Assembly: GCF_950066645.1 (NCBI RefSeq)
Contig: NZ_CATMFB010000002.1
Location: 124,001 to 188,000, forward strand
DNA length: 64,000 nucleotides
DNA from: an uncultured Thalassolituus sp.
Lineage (GTDB): Bacteria; Pseudomonadota; Gammaproteobacteria; Pseudomonadales; Oceanobacteraceae
Direction of reading: 5' to 3'
The position numbers and the translations under genes are program-made. Positions 34,283-43,308 of this stretch are shown one piece after another; within the stretch, counting starts at the first letter, position 1; each line of letters opens with the position of its first letter. The notes under the pieces are model-generated. The model saw only the letters and a program-made list of their open reading frames with translations, was not told the origin of the DNA and made no database searches.

Positions 34283-34363
34283 TTCCCAGAGCGGGGTAGG
34301 AACTGCCCCGCTTCAACAGCTACAATACCCCACCATTTTTCAGAGCCACCGAAACGAATTGTC

Positions 34364-36463
34364 ATGACCGATCTGAACGCTCGCAAAATACTTGTCACCA
34401 GTGCCCTGCCCTACGCAAACGGCTCCATTCACTTAGGCCACCTGCTGGAATACATCCAGACCGATATCTGGGTCCGCTTCCAGAAAGCCCGCGGCCATCA
34501 GTGCACTTACGTGTGTGCTGACGATGCTCACGGCACGGCCATCATGCTGCGTGCCGAGAAAGAAGGCATCAGCCCGGAAGAGCAGATCGCCCGCGTCAAA
34601 GCTGAGCACGAAACCGATTTTGCCGATTTCCAGATCGCGTTTGATAATTTCCACAGCACACACAGCGAAGAAAACCGCGAGCTGTCGGCGGCTATCTACA
34701 AAGCCTGCCGCGACAAAGGCCACATCGCCACGCGCAGCATTAAGCAGCTGTACGATCCGGTCAAAGAACTGTTTCTGGCTGACCGTTACATCAAAGGCAA
34801 CTGCCCTAAATGCGACGCCGAAGACCAGTACGGCGACAACTGTGAAGTCTGTGGCGCGACCTACACCCCGGCGGAGCTGAAAAAACCTTATTCGGTGATT
34901 TCTGGTGCCACGCCGGTTGAAAAAGAGTCCGAGCACTTCTTTTTTAAACTGCCGGACTTTCAGGACTTCCTGAAAGAGTGGACCCGTTCTGGCACCCTGC
35001 AGGACGAAGTCGCGAACAAGCTGGCCGAGTGGCTGGATTCTGGCCTGCAGGAATGGGATATCTCCCGTGATGCGCCGTACTTCGGTTTTGAAATTCCGGA
35101 CGCTCCGGGCAAGTATTTCTACGTCTGGCTGGATGCACCGATCGGTTACATGGCGAGCTTCAAAAACCTGTGTGACCGCCGCGATGATCTGGATTTTGAT
35201 GATTACTGGAAGAAAGGGTCTGACGCTGAGGTCTACCACTTCATCGGTAAAGACATCATCAACTTCCACGCCCTGTTCTGGCCATCCATGCTGACGGCTG
35301 CGGATTACCGCACGCCAACCGCGGTCAACGCACACGGTTTCGTCACGGTAAACGGCAGCAAGATGTCCAAGTCGCGTGGCACCTTCATCAAGGCCCGAAC
35401 TTACCTGAATCATCTGAATCCTACGTATCTGCGCTACTACTTTGCCGCCAAACTCAGCAGCAGCGTCGACGACTTCGACCTCAACCTCGAAGACTTCGTG
35501 CAGCGTGTAAACTCGGATCTGGTGAACAAGCTGATTAATATTGCCAGCCGTACCGCCAACTTCATCAAGAAATCCGGTGGTGTTCTCAGTGAGACCTGTG
35601 CTGAAGAAGCCATGGTGAACGATTTCATCAACGCCGGTGATCATATCGCTGAGCTGTATGAGAAACGCGAATTCGGCCGCGCCATGAAAGAAATCATGAC
35701 GCTGGCTGACCGTGCTAACGAATACATTCAGGCAAAAGCGCCATGGGCAATGTCGAAAGAAGAAGGCCGTGAGCAGGAAGTGCTCGAGGTCTGCTCGGTG
35801 GCCGTTAACCTGTTCCGTCAGCTGATGACTTACCTGTCACCGGTACTGCCGGAACTGGCGGACAAAACCGCCGCCTTCCTCAACCTGGAAACGCTGGGCT
35901 GGGAAGATCGTCGCACCATCCTGACGGGTCACGAGATCAACAAGTTCAAGCCGATGCTGGCCCGTGCCGAAATGGACAAGGTCACCGCCATTCTGGAAGA
36001 AACCAAAGCTGAACTTGAAAAAGAGAACGGTGGTGCTGCTCCAGCAGCTGAGAAGAAAGCGGACAAAAAAGCAGAGAAGAAGGCCAAGAACAAAGGGCCA
36101 GAGCTCCGTGAAGACGGCAACGAAGTGATCGCCGACACCATCGAGTTCCCGGACTTTGCCAAGGTTGACCTGCGTATTGCCCGTATCGTTAAGGCCGATC
36201 ACGTTGAAGGAGCAGACAAACTGCTGCAACTGACACTGGACATCGGCAACGGCGAGACCCGTAACGTATTCTCCGGCATCAAAGCGGCCTACAAGCCCGA
36301 AGATCTGGAAGGGAAACTGACCGTGATGGTCGCCAACCTGGCACCGCGCAAAATGAAATTCGGACTGTCCGAGGGCATGGTGCTGGCCGCCGGCCCAGGT
36401 GGCAGCGATATTTACCTGCTTGAGCCTCACGATGGTGCTCAACCAGGCATGCGAGTAATGTAA
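34364..36463 (+). CDS. metG: Methionyl-tRNA synthetase
   Basis: A 699-residue class I synthetase. HIGH-type motif [10 protein letters not shown] at residue ~22 after [10 protein letters not shown], the Zn-binding knuckle [19 protein letters not shown] (four cysteines, residues ~145-163), KMSKSRGT at ~338, an anticodon-binding helical domain, a Lys/Ala-rich linker ([18 protein letters not shown]) and the C-terminal EMAP-like tRNA-binding/dimerisation domain ([14 protein letters not shown] onward). Length matches the long dimeric E. coli-type enzyme. Ten bases after it begins the Tim44-like gene, likely in the same transcript. Confidence 0.97.
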   Translation: MTDLNARKILVTSALPYANGSIHLGHLLEYIQTDIWVRFQKARGHQCTYVCADDAHGTAIMLRAEKEGISPEEQIARVKAEHETDFADFQIAFDNFHSTHSEENRELSAAIYKACRDKGHIATRSIKQLYDPVKELFLADRYIKGNCPKCDAEDQYGDNCEVCGATYTPAELKKPYSVISGATPVEKESEHFFFKLPDFQDFLKEWTRSGTLQDEVANKLAEWLDSGLQEWDISRDAPYFGFEIPDAPGKYFYVWLDAPIGYMASFKNLCDRRDDLDFDDYWKKGSDAEVYHFIGKDIINFHALFWPSMLTAADYRTPTAVNAHGFVTVNGSKMSKSRGTFIKARTYLNHLNPTYLRYYFAAKLSSSVDDFDLNLEDFVQRVNSDLVNKLINIASRTANFIKKSGGVLSETCAEEAMVNDFINAGDHIAELYEKREFGRAMKEIMTLADRANEYIQAKAPWAMSKEEGREQEVLEVCSVAVNLFRQLMTYLSPVLPELADKTAAFLNLETLGWEDRRTILTGHEINKFKPMLARAEMDKVTAILEETKAELEKENGGAAPAAEKKADKKAEKKAKNKGPELREDGNEVIADTIEFPDFAKVDLRIARIVKADHVEGADKLLQLTLDIGNGETRNVFSGIKAAYKPEDLEGKLTVMVANLAPRKMKFGLSEGMVLAAGPGGSDIYLLEPHDGAQPGMRVM

Positions 36464-36473
36464 GGAGAATATT

Positions 36474-37301
36474 ATGAAAACACTGATTACCTGCCTTTCG
36501 GCAATGATCCTGCTGCTGGGAATGGTGAACGAAGCCCAGGCCAAGCGCTTTGGCAGCGGCGGTTTTGGTAAAGCGTTTCCGACTAAGACGGCCCCTGCCC
36601 CTCAGAAGCAGACGCCGCAGAAATCTACCCCCGACGGTGCCCAACAAGCTGCACCGGCTAAAGGTGGGCTGATGGGCGGTATGCTCGGTGGTCTTCTTGC
36701 CGGTGGCCTGTTCGCCTATCTGCTCGGCAGTGGTGCGTTTGAAGGTCTGCAGCTCATGGATATCCTGCTGTTCGCCGGTATCGCCTTTCTCCTGTTCAAA
36801 CTGTTGAAAGGTGCGTCCCGACCACAGCATCGGGCAGCCACCAGCGCCGGACCACAGACGTTTCAGGCTGAAGCTCCGTTCTCTGGTTCGTCCGCCTCAG
36901 CAGATCACTCCTTGAATGAAGTGAACCTTCCCGATGGTTTTGACGCCGATACATTTATCGCCGGTGCACTGGAACACTACCGACTGGTGCAGCAGGCCTG
37001 GAATGAAGGCAACCTCGATCTCATCCGTGAGTATGTCAGCCCGGAACTCTACGCCGCTCTCGCAGCACAACGTAATCGTCTGATGGTGCCACCGCAGACA
37101 GAGATTCTTGATCTGGATGCCAGCATCGTACGTGCCGATGGCAATGCCACACATCGCGAGATCAGCATTCTGTTCAAAGGGCGCTGCAAAGATGAGCTGG
37201 AGAAGTCTGAAGACGGCATCTTTGACGTCTGGCATCTGGAGCGCGACATGCGCGAAGATGATTCTCCATGGATCGTCGTAGGTATCGAAGCCGAAGGTTG
37301 A
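36474..37301 (+). CDS. Tim44-like domain protein, exported or membrane-anchored
   Basis: A 275-residue protein: signal peptide MKTLITCLSAMILLLGMVNEAQA, a Phe/Gly then Pro/Lys/Gln-rich linker (residues ~24-65), two hydrophobic stretches (GGLMGGMLGGLLAGGLFAYLL and LMDILLFAGIAFLLFKLL), and a C-terminal Tim44-like domain (residues ~150-275) with DTFIAGALEHYRLVQQAWNEGNLDLIREYVSPELYAALAAQ landmarks FIAGALEHY and NLDLIREY. This is the known bacterial Tim44-like family (many annotated only by the domain). AAGGAG precedes the ATG. It ends before a strong hairpin. Confidence 0.88.
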   Translation: MKTLITCLSAMILLLGMVNEAQAKRFGSGGFGKAFPTKTAPAPQKQTPQKSTPDGAQQAAPAKGGLMGGMLGGLLAGGLFAYLLGSGAFEGLQLMDILLFAGIAFLLFKLLKGASRPQHRAATSAGPQTFQAEAPFSGSSASADHSLNEVNLPDGFDADTFIAGALEHYRLVQQAWNEGNLDLIREYVSPELYAALAAQRNRLMVPPQTEILDLDASIVRADGNATHREISILFKGRCKDELEKSEDGIFDVWHLERDMREDDSPWIVVGIEAEG

Positions 37302-37302
37302 G

Positions 37303-37334
37303 CAAAAAAAAGCCCGGTGAAACACCGGGCTTTA
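37303..37334. terminator. Strong hairpin terminator, mainly in the minus direction
   Basis: AGCCCGGTG (37311-37319), loop AAA, CACCGGGCT (37323-37331). On the minus strand the stem is followed by eight Ts; on the plus strand only by TTT. It can end the Tim44-like gene weakly and anything coming from the minus strand strongly. Confidence 0.9.
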
Positions 37335-37440
37335 AAGTGGAGATAAAGATCCCTATGTCAGAACCTTTGAGCGGATAGTACTCTCACTTTTCCGCCTCAG
37401 ATAGGGAAAATTCAGCCAAACAGTTACAAAACGCGCCATA
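37335..37440 (-). ncRNA. Candidate small RNA or structured 3' UTR on the minus strand
   Basis: No open frame is convincing here. The stretch 37351-37406 folds as a two-part stem: CCCTAT/ATAGGG outside and TGAGGCGGA/TCCGCTCA inside with one bulged base and a 16-base loop (minus-strand reading). It is followed on the minus strand by the eight-T terminator at 37303. The gene before it (PAP2 phosphatase) ends at 37484, so this is either its long 3' UTR or a separate transcript. I recognise no Rfam-like family. Confidence 0.4.
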
Positions 37441-37468
37441 TGTTACACATGACTCGTTTTATGTAACA
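37441..37468. promoter_or_regulatory. Inverted repeat, possible regulator site
   Basis: TGTTACA (37441-37447) and TGTAACA (37462-37468) form perfect 7-base arms 14 bases apart, lying between the PAP2 stop and the structured element. The spacing fits a dimeric regulator; no T-run follows. Confidence 0.4.
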
Positions 37469-37483
37469 ATCAGGCCAACCTAT

Positions 37484-38152
37484 TCAGACACTTATACGAC
37501 TGTGTCTAAGTATCTTCCAGGCACATATCCTGAGCGTGAAGTAACACAGGTACCCTGCTAACAGGGTGTCGCTCAGAAAATGCCCCCCCTGAATGATCCG
37601 GGTCGCACTCAGTACCAGACCCGTCACTACCCCCGCCCAGAACCATCCACGGGACCCCAGTGCCCAACCCAGCGCCATAAACCAGAATCCCATCGCAGCA
37701 TGACCACTGACAAAGCTGTTGCAGCCTTTATCGCAGGACGAACTGATTTCGTAGGCTCGGGTAAACTCTTTGCGGCCACCAAATTGCTCAACATTCTTAG
37801 GGCGGGCGCGGTCAAACCCTTCTTTCGCCACGGAGTGCACGAGAATGCCCGGTCCTGCGAGCAGACTGACCAGCAGAAATACCCAGATACGATGGAGCGA
37901 CTTATCCATCATGCCTTTCTTAAGACCAAGAAGCACAACCGCCAGCATCACCGGAACCAGCAGAAACGGCAGATACCGGAACAAGCCGTAGATAGAATCA
38001 GCTACCGGGCTGCTGGCGCCCCACCATGTATCCGTCGTGGGGTTATAAAACCAACCACTGACCGTGAGATCGACCGCAGGAAAGGCGACAAAGATAATCG
38101 AGAGAACAATAAAACTGAGCCAGTCCGCATGGCGGACGACAAAAGACTTCAT
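37484..38152 (-). CDS. PAP2-family phosphatase
   Basis: A 222-residue inner-membrane protein with about five helices. The three phosphatase motifs are present: KEGFDRARP (C1, residues ~111-119), FVSGHAAM (C2, ~148-155) and ATRIIQGGHFLSD (C3, ~185-197), with the nucleophilic His in GGHFLSD. The domain layout recalls lipid A phosphatases (LpxE/LpxF) and undecaprenyl-diphosphate phosphatases; the exact lipid substrate cannot be decided. It precedes nothing on its own strand for 180 bases. YbaN is 45 bases upstream in the same direction. Confidence 0.88.
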   Translation of the reverse strand: MKSFVVRHADWLSFIVLSIIFVAFPAVDLTVSGWFYNPTTDTWWGASSPVADSIYGLFRYLPFLLVPVMLAVVLLGLKKGMMDKSLHRIWVFLLVSLLAGPGILVHSVAKEGFDRARPKNVEQFGGRKEFTRAYEISSSCDKGCNSFVSGHAAMGFWFMALGWALGSRGWFWAGVVTGLVLSATRIIQGGHFLSDTLLAGYLCYFTLRICAWKILRHSRISV

Positions 38153-38197
38153 GACGTTGTGTTCCGGAATTCTGGAATGCCAGAGGATACCGGAATT

Positions 38198-38614
38198 TTA
38201 CTCTGGTGGTAGCCTCAGCGTTGGCAGGCGCAGGATATAGACAGTGACGCCCACTCCGATGGCAGGCAGAAGATAGTGCAGCATCGCCCGGTCGACCAGC
38301 ACGAACGCGGTGAGTAACAGCATGCTCCACATCAGAATCAGGGTATAAACCTTTGCTTTGAGGGGCATCCCCTCGCCATTCAGGTAATAGACAAGATACC
38401 GGCCAAGACGCGGGTGACTGACCAGCCATTCATAGAAACGTGGCGAGGTACGGACAAAGCAGGCAGCCGCCAGCAGAAGAAAAGGGGTCGTCGGCAGTAC
38501 CGGAAGGAAAATGCCGATGACTCCAAGAATGACACTCAACCACCCAGCGCCAATCACGCTGTATCGCAGCAGCGGATTGCGGATCATTGCCGGGCGTTGG
38601 ACGGGTTCTGTCAT
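38198..38614 (-). CDS. ybaN: YbaN/DUF454 family inner membrane protein
   Basis: A 138-residue membrane protein with three to four helices. The family signature is clear: GAGWLSVILGVIGIFLPVLPTTPFLLLAAACFVRTSPRFYEWLVSHPRLG (landmarks GIFLPVLPTTPFLLLAAACF and SPRFYEWL). DUF454 proteins are common in gammaproteobacteria and of unknown role. Its start overlaps the stop of the GlxA-type regulator gene as TGATG, so the two are translated as a coupled pair. Confidence 0.9.
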   Translation of the reverse strand: MTEPVQRPAMIRNPLLRYSVIGAGWLSVILGVIGIFLPVLPTTPFLLLAAACFVRTSPRFYEWLVSHPRLGRYLVYYLNGEGMPLKAKVYTLILMWSMLLLTAFVLVDRAMLHYLLPAIGVGVTVYILRLPTLRLPPE

Positions 38615-39594
38615 CAGAGCCGCCGGCTGAAACGACGCCGGTACTCAGTCGGCGTAAGCCCCGTCTTTTTGCGGAACAGACGACGGAACGAGCTGGCGTC
38701 CTCATACCCCACATCCGACATTACAACATCAACAGTGCGGTCAGTTTCTTCAAGCAACTTGCGGGCGGATTCAATACGGATCGACTGGATATAGGTGTTA
38801 GGCGGCATATCGAGCGCCGCGTTAAAGCGGCGAATCAGAGTGCGCTTGGACATACCAAACTTATCAGCCAGCTCTTCAACCGTAATGTCACTGGCGTAAT
38901 GCTCATCCAGCCAGGTCTGTATCTCAGCCACTTTGTCGTCTTTATGCGGCTTGGACAGACGCATCAGGGAATAGGTCAACTGGCTGTCACGGCGGTAATC
39001 AAACACAAATGCCTTGGCTGTCTGCACGGCGACTTCGAAGCTGATTAATCTTTCCAGCAGGTGCAGCGCCAGATCAAACCAGGACAGGCCGCCACCGGCA
39101 CAGTATATATGGCCGTCCCGGGTAATCAGCTGATCGGCCTGTAACTCAACATCCGGATAGCGTTGCTGAAACAGGCTCTTATACCCCCAGTGAGTCGTCG
39201 CTTTGCGACCGCTCAGCACCCCGGCTTCTGCTAACAGAAAGGTCCCGGTGCAGTTACCACAGATCAGCCATTCTTTTTCATCCGCTCGACGTAACAGCTC
39301 CATTGTGCTGGACAGTTCTGACCCAACCAGCCCCGCGGGATCTCCCAGTGTCGGAATTACCAGAATGTCAGCATCTGTGACTTCGTCGTAGCTCATGTGC
39401 GCTCCCAGCTCAATGCCATTAATGCAGCGCACAATGCCGCCATCCGGCGAGGCAATACGCACATTAAACAGACGCTCTGGTGTCTGACCCTGAATTGAAT
39501 TCCAGGTGACACCAGCGAGCGCGAGCAGATCGAGTACCCCGGTGATGGCGGAAGCGAGCGATTTCGGATACCCGACGACTACGACATTAAGCAT
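38614..39594 (-). CDS. GlxA-type AraC regulator with DJ-1/PfpI sensing domain
   Basis: A 326-residue transcription factor. Residues ~1-190 form a DJ-1/PfpI-like domain with the nucleophile-elbow region LICGNCTGTFLLAEAGVL, the Cys being the likely reactive residue; residues ~220-326 hold the AraC DNA-binding domain (DITVEELADKFGMSKRTLIRRFNAAL and VAMSDVGYEDASSFRRLFRKKTGLTPTEYRRRF, given by landmarks VEELADKFGMS and LTPTEYRRR). This family includes CdhR, GbdR and ArgR-type activators of amine/amino acid catabolism. The likely target is divergent: a 34-residue gene begins 172 bases away. Ligand unknown. Confidence 0.9.
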   Translation of the reverse strand: MLNVVVVGYPKSLASAITGVLDLLALAGVTWNSIQGQTPERLFNVRIASPDGGIVRCINGIELGAHMSYDEVTDADILVIPTLGDPAGLVGSELSSTMELLRRADEKEWLICGNCTGTFLLAEAGVLSGRKATTHWGYKSLFQQRYPDVELQADQLITRDGHIYCAGGGLSWFDLALHLLERLISFEVAVQTAKAFVFDYRRDSQLTYSLMRLSKPHKDDKVAEIQTWLDEHYASDITVEELADKFGMSKRTLIRRFNAALDMPPNTYIQSIRIESARKLLEETDRTVDVVMSDVGYEDASSFRRLFRKKTGLTPTEYRRRFSRRL

Positions 39595-39765
39595 GGTGTT
39601 TTGTCACGTACGGCTTGGTGAGTGTGTATCATGCCAATGACAGGGAATGATAACAAGTACCACCCAGAAATAAGAAATTAACTATCAAGTTGAGAAAAAA
39701 TATAAATTTTAACTAAGAAAAGTCTCCTAATAAGATGACTACACACTTATAAAGGAGTAACGGAA
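39595..39765. promoter_or_regulatory. Divergent AT-rich control region between the GlxA-type regulator and a 34-residue gene
   Basis: 171 bases, AT-rich toward the small gene. A candidate promoter for the plus strand reads -35 TTAACT (39678-39683), 17-base spacer, -10 TATAAA (39701-39706), giving a leader of about 55 bases. A regulator site for the GlxA-type protein would be expected here but I cannot pick it out. Confidence 0.45.
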
Positions 39766-39870
39766 ATGAAACAGATCATCAGAAAAATCCGCCGCCCGGC
39801 CACCACCGACTGCGAATATAACTACGCCAACAATTACTACGGTGACCAGGTGTGCGTGAAACGCAGATAA
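39766..39870 (+). CDS. Small basic protein, 34 residues, unknown
   Basis: ATG at 39766, stop at 39868-39870; AAGGAG lies nine bases before the ATG. The product is basic at both ends (KQIIRKIRRP, VKRR), with a Tyr/Asn-rich centre (YNYANNYYGD) and two cysteines 14 residues apart. No signal peptide or helix long enough for a membrane. It faces away from the GlxA-type regulator across a promoter-like gap and ends 6 bases before the convergent der stop. I do not recognise it; the ribosome binding site and placement argue that it is translated. Confidence 0.55.
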   Translation: MKQIIRKIRRPATTDCEYNYANNYYGDQVCVKRR

Positions 39871-39892
39871 GAAGCCTCAGGTGGGCTTCTTA
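39868..39892. terminator. Short hairpin shared by the 34-residue gene and the 3' end of der
   Basis: TAAGAAGCC (39868-39876), 7-base loop, GGCTTCTTA (39884-39892). It spans both stop codons; T-runs are short on either side, so it may act as a weak bidirectional terminator or as protection for the two mRNA ends. Confidence 0.5.
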
Positions 39893-41382
39893 TAGCTCTT
39901 ACGGAGTTGCTTACGGGCTTTATCGACTTTGATTTTCCGCTTGTTCTGGGTCCGCTCAACCGCTTGTGCGCGGCGCTTGCTGGAGTGACGGACCTCTTTT
40001 TTCTTGTCAGAAAACGGGTTGTCCCCTTTGCGGAACTCGAAGCGGATCGGTGTACCTTTAATATTCAGCACACGGCGGAAGGTGTTAGCCATGTAGCGCT
40101 TATAATCTTCAGGCAGCTCATCAACCATATTGCCGTGAACGACAATGATTGGTGGGTTAGAGCCCCCCTGGTGTGCATAACGCAGCTTAGGACGGCGGCC
40201 ACGGACGATCGGCGGCTGATGCGAAGCCGCAGCGTCTTCCATAATCCGCGTGAGCATATTGGTCTGCCATTTTGCCATCGCCGACTCATACGCCTGATCG
40301 ACTGACTCATACAGATGCCCGACCCCGGTACCATGTAACGCAGAAATAAAATGCATATCGGCAAAGGTCAGAAAATCGAAGCGGCGGTCAATTTCGTCTT
40401 TAACACGCTGCTTGTCATCCGCATCCATGCCATCCCATTTATTGATGGCAATCACCAGCGCCCGGCCGGAGTTGAGCACGAAGCTCAACATATGCAGATC
40501 CTGCTCTACGATCCCCGTACGCGCATCCAGCACCAGAATACAGACGTTACAGTCCTGAATGGCCTGCAGGGTTTTGATGATGGAGAATTTTTCCGCGGCT
40601 TCAGAAATGTTCTTCCGGCGGCGAACCCCCGCGGTATCAATCAGGGTATATTCCTGACCGTGACGTTCATAGGGGATATAAATGCTGTCCCGGGTGGTAC
40701 CGGCTTCGTCAAAAACGACCACGCGGTCTTCGCCCAGAAAGCGGTTAACCAGTGTGGATTTACCCACATTCGGGCGCCCCACCACGGCGATCTTGATGCC
40801 TTTAATATCCAGCTCTTCGTGATCGCGCGCGCTTTCCTCCAGCTCGTCTTCGTAGTAATAGCCAGTTTCTTCTTCCGCCGCTTTCTCTTCGCCTTCCAGC
40901 TCATCCATGACGTAATCAATCAGCGCTGAAACACCGCGGTTATGTGCCGCAGCGATTGGCAGCGGCTCGCCCATACCCAGCTCGAAAAACTCGCCCAGAA
41001 CCATATCAGGGTTCTTACCGTCGATCTTATTCGCAACCAGGTAGGCAGACTTTTCATTGCGACGCAGGTATTCCGCAATCATGCGGTCACCCGAGGTCAT
41101 GCCTGCGGCGACATCGACCATAAAAAATACGATGTCTGCTTCACGGATTGCCTGAAAGCTCTGTGCCGCCATCGCCTCATCGATGCCCTCTTCCTGACCG
41201 CTGATACCGCCAGTATCAATGACAATAAAAGGACGATCGCCAACCTTCCCCTCGCCGTATTTACGGTCACGGGTCAGGCCCGCAATTTCAGCAACCAATG
41301 CATCACGGGTTTTGGTAAGACGGTTGAACAGGGTCGACTTACCGACATTCGGCCGGCCAACCAGTGCAATCACAGGTACCAT
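39877..41382 (-). CDS. der: Ribosome assembly GTPase Der
   Basis: A 501-residue protein with two tandem G domains and a KH-like tail. First G domain: [16 protein letters not shown]-type G1 at residue ~8 ([17 protein letters not shown]), DTGGI, NKID; second: [18 protein letters not shown] near residue 210, [12 protein letters not shown]. The linker between them is acidic ([21 protein letters not shown]). The C-terminal KH domain ends in a basic tail. Der is needed for 50S maturation. Slightly longer than E. coli Der (490). It is last of the ispG-hisS-yfgM-bamB-der set. Confidence 0.97.
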   Translation of the reverse strand: MVPVIALVGRPNVGKSTLFNRLTKTRDALVAEIAGLTRDRKYGEGKVGDRPFIVIDTGGISGQEEGIDEAMAAQSFQAIREADIVFFMVDVAAGMTSGDRMIAEYLRRNEKSAYLVANKIDGKNPDMVLGEFFELGMGEPLPIAAAHNRGVSALIDYVMDELEGEEKAAEEETGYYYEDELEESARDHEELDIKGIKIAVVGRPNVGKSTLVNRFLGEDRVVVFDEAGTTRDSIYIPYERHGQEYTLIDTAGVRRRKNISEAAEKFSIIKTLQAIQDCNVCILVLDARTGIVEQDLHMLSFVLNSGRALVIAINKWDGMDADDKQRVKDEIDRRFDFLTFADMHFISALHGTGVGHLYESVDQAYESAMAKWQTNMLTRIMEDAAASHQPPIVRGRRPKLRYAHQGGSNPPIIVVHGNMVDELPEDYKRYMANTFRRVLNIKGTPIRFEFRKGDNPFSDKKKEVRHSSKRRAQAVERTQNKRKIKVDKARKQLRKSYKKPT

Positions 41383-41421
41383 GTCAGGAACCTCAGAACA
41401 GAGTTAAATTCGTTGCTGGTA

Positions 41422-42624
41422 TTACTCGACGTCGAGTAATACCAGTTCACCATTGTTGGTATATACCAGCAAGCCTTCACTGGTATTGATCAGAGTGCTG
41501 CGGATACCAAAATCACGTCCGCGCACCAGACGCCAGTTAGTTGATTCCGGCTGGTGTGGATAATTCACATGCAATGGACGGGGACGCAGAAGAATCCGCC
41601 CGGTCAGACGACCATCCACCTGACTCAGGAAATGCACATAGCCTTCCGCATCCGCTACCGCCAGACTGGAACCAATGGCAGCTACCTGCCCCAGCGTACG
41701 CCCGCTGAGCGCCGCCTGATTCCAGCCCATGGCACCAGACAACATGTCGTAAGACTGAATCGCATCATCATCCAGGGTCAGATAGATACTGCCCAGTGCC
41801 AGTTCAGGGCTGGTGTAGCTGGAACCGTTTTCCTGCCAGATGACTTCGCCATTCTCAGCAACCGCGGCAATTTTACCGTGATACGACGCGGCATAAATAA
41901 TACGTCCGTCCTGCACTGGCGCACCGTCGACATCGACCAGGCGCTCCAGTTCTGAACGCCCGTCAGGCACCCCAAGGCGGACATCCCAGCGCGGAATGCC
42001 GAGGGTTTTATCCAGGGCAACCAGCTTACCTGTGGCAAAGCCCGTGACGACGAGCTGATCAAGCACGAGTGGCGCACCAGTTCCGCGAACCGAAAGTACC
42101 GGCATTCCCGCCTCGTACGACCAGGCCTGAGCACCCGTGTCGCGTTCCAGCGCGGTCACGCGGCCGTCGATGGTCTGAACGAAGACCCGACGGGCATCAG
42201 CACTTGCCGTCGCAACCGCTTCGCTCGGCAGCATAGTGCGCCAGAGTTCTTCGCCGGTCTCTGCTGACAGAGCCACCAGCGATCCTTCTTTCAGGCTGAC
42301 AAAAAGTTGATCGTCTTCCAGCGCGACGCCGCCCAGAATGTCCTGACCGAGATCGGTCGTCCATTCATTGTCACCGTCTTCCAGCGTGAGCGCCGATACG
42401 GTTCCCCGGGTGTCGGCTGCATAGACGATGCCATCCGCAACTGCCGCCCGCAGCCGCGTGTAAGTCACTCCCGGACCTTCTCCCAGCGAAGTACGCCAGC
42501 GCACAGACACATCAACAGATCCGTCTGTTGCCGCCAGTTCAGTCTTCTGAGTGCTGGCGCAACCGCTGAGCAGTATCAGCGCAGCGCTCAGCGTCACGGC
42601 AAGAAGCTTCCGGGGTGTGAGCAT
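41422..42624 (-). CDS. bamB: Outer membrane assembly lipoprotein BamB
   Basis: A 400-residue lipoprotein, signal MLTPRKLLAVTLSAALILLSGC with lipobox LLSGC at residue 22. The rest is an eight-bladed PQQ-like beta-propeller with the repeating pattern xxWxxxLG/LDxxTG (for example SALTLEDGDNEWTTDLG, ALSAETGEELWRT, ALERDTGAQAWSYEAG, fragments). BamB is part of the BAM complex that inserts outer-membrane proteins and binds BamA. Its start and the stop of yfgM share one base, so translation is coupled. Length is close to E. coli BamB (392). Confidence 0.95.
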   Translation of the reverse strand: MLTPRKLLAVTLSAALILLSGCASTQKTELAATDGSVDVSVRWRTSLGEGPGVTYTRLRAAVADGIVYAADTRGTVSALTLEDGDNEWTTDLGQDILGGVALEDDQLFVSLKEGSLVALSAETGEELWRTMLPSEAVATASADARRVFVQTIDGRVTALERDTGAQAWSYEAGMPVLSVRGTGAPLVLDQLVVTGFATGKLVALDKTLGIPRWDVRLGVPDGRSELERLVDVDGAPVQDGRIIYAASYHGKIAAVAENGEVIWQENGSSYTSPELALGSIYLTLDDDAIQSYDMLSGAMGWNQAALSGRTLGQVAAIGSSLAVADAEGYVHFLSQVDGRLTGRILLRPRPLHVNYPHQPESTNWRLVRGRDFGIRSTLINTSEGLLVYTNNGELVLLDVE

Positions 42625-43277
42625 CAGGCGTCTTCTCCGCCAGTATTCAGAGTATCGATTTTACGCTGCAGAGTGCTGTTGGTCTGACCCAGAGTCCGGG
42701 CAGCTTCCATCGCACGCTGATACGCTTCGCGGGCATCCGCCAGTTGTCCTTTACGGTACAGGGCGTCACCACGGGCCTCTTCAATCTGTGGCGCAAAAGC
42801 CGCATCCGCAGACGGTGGCAATGCCGCCAGAGCTTCATCAGCGCGGTCCAGCTGAACCAGTACCGTCGCCAGACGTGCCTGCGCCAGCGATTTCACAGCA
42901 CCGCTGTCGGCTTCTTTGATCAGCGTTTTCAGTTCTGCCGCCGCGGCTTCGTAATCACCGCTCTGAGCGGCCAGGCGTGCGATAAACAGACTACCGAAGT
43001 CAGCGTAAGCCGTGCTCGCGAACTCAGTCTTCAGCTGCTCAGCCAGAGCCTGCATCTCTGTCGCGTTATCCTGATTTTCCTGGGCCGCCAGTTCCACCAG
43101 CTGACTGTAGGTCGCAGACGCAGCCTCGCCCGTCGCTACCTTCTGGTCCTGCCAGTAATTCCAGCCGGTGACACCAGCAACCGCTACGGCTGCTGTCGCC
43201 AGCAGACCTGTACCGTTCTCAGACCACCATTTTTTAATGATCTCTGCCTGTTCTTCGTCCGTACGCAATTCGCTCAT
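42624..43277 (-). CDS. yfgM: YfgM-type inner membrane TPR-like protein
   Basis: A 217-residue protein anchored by one N-terminal helix (residues ~23-39, TGLLATAAVAVAGVTGWNYW) with the bulk in the periplasm as helical TPR-like repeats (YADFGSLFIARLAAQSGDYEAAAAELKTL fragments). It matches E. coli YfgM, which associates with the Sec translocon/PpiD and helps periplasmic protein folding. It lies between hisS and bamB, the conserved place. The N-terminal MSELRTDEEQAEIIKKWW is the family start. Confidence 0.93.
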   Translation of the reverse strand: MSELRTDEEQAEIIKKWWSENGTGLLATAAVAVAGVTGWNYWQDQKVATGEAASATYSQLVELAAQENQDNATEMQALAEQLKTEFASTAYADFGSLFIARLAAQSGDYEAAAAELKTLIKEADSGAVKSLAQARLATVLVQLDRADEALAALPPSADAAFAPQIEEARGDALYRKGQLADAREAYQRAMEAARTLGQTNSTLQRKIDTLNTGGEDA

Positions 43278-43308
43278 TGTCTGCTCTCCGACAGCCTGTT
43301 TCTTATTT

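Noticed and set aside
34433-35644. Minus-strand 403-residue open frame
   Set aside because: Antisense to metG in a codon-biased gene; Val/Phe/Arg-rich composition typical of a shadow.
35837-36544. Minus-strand 235-residue open frame
   Set aside because: Antisense to the 3' end of metG and the start of the Tim44-like gene; no ribosome binding site or domain.
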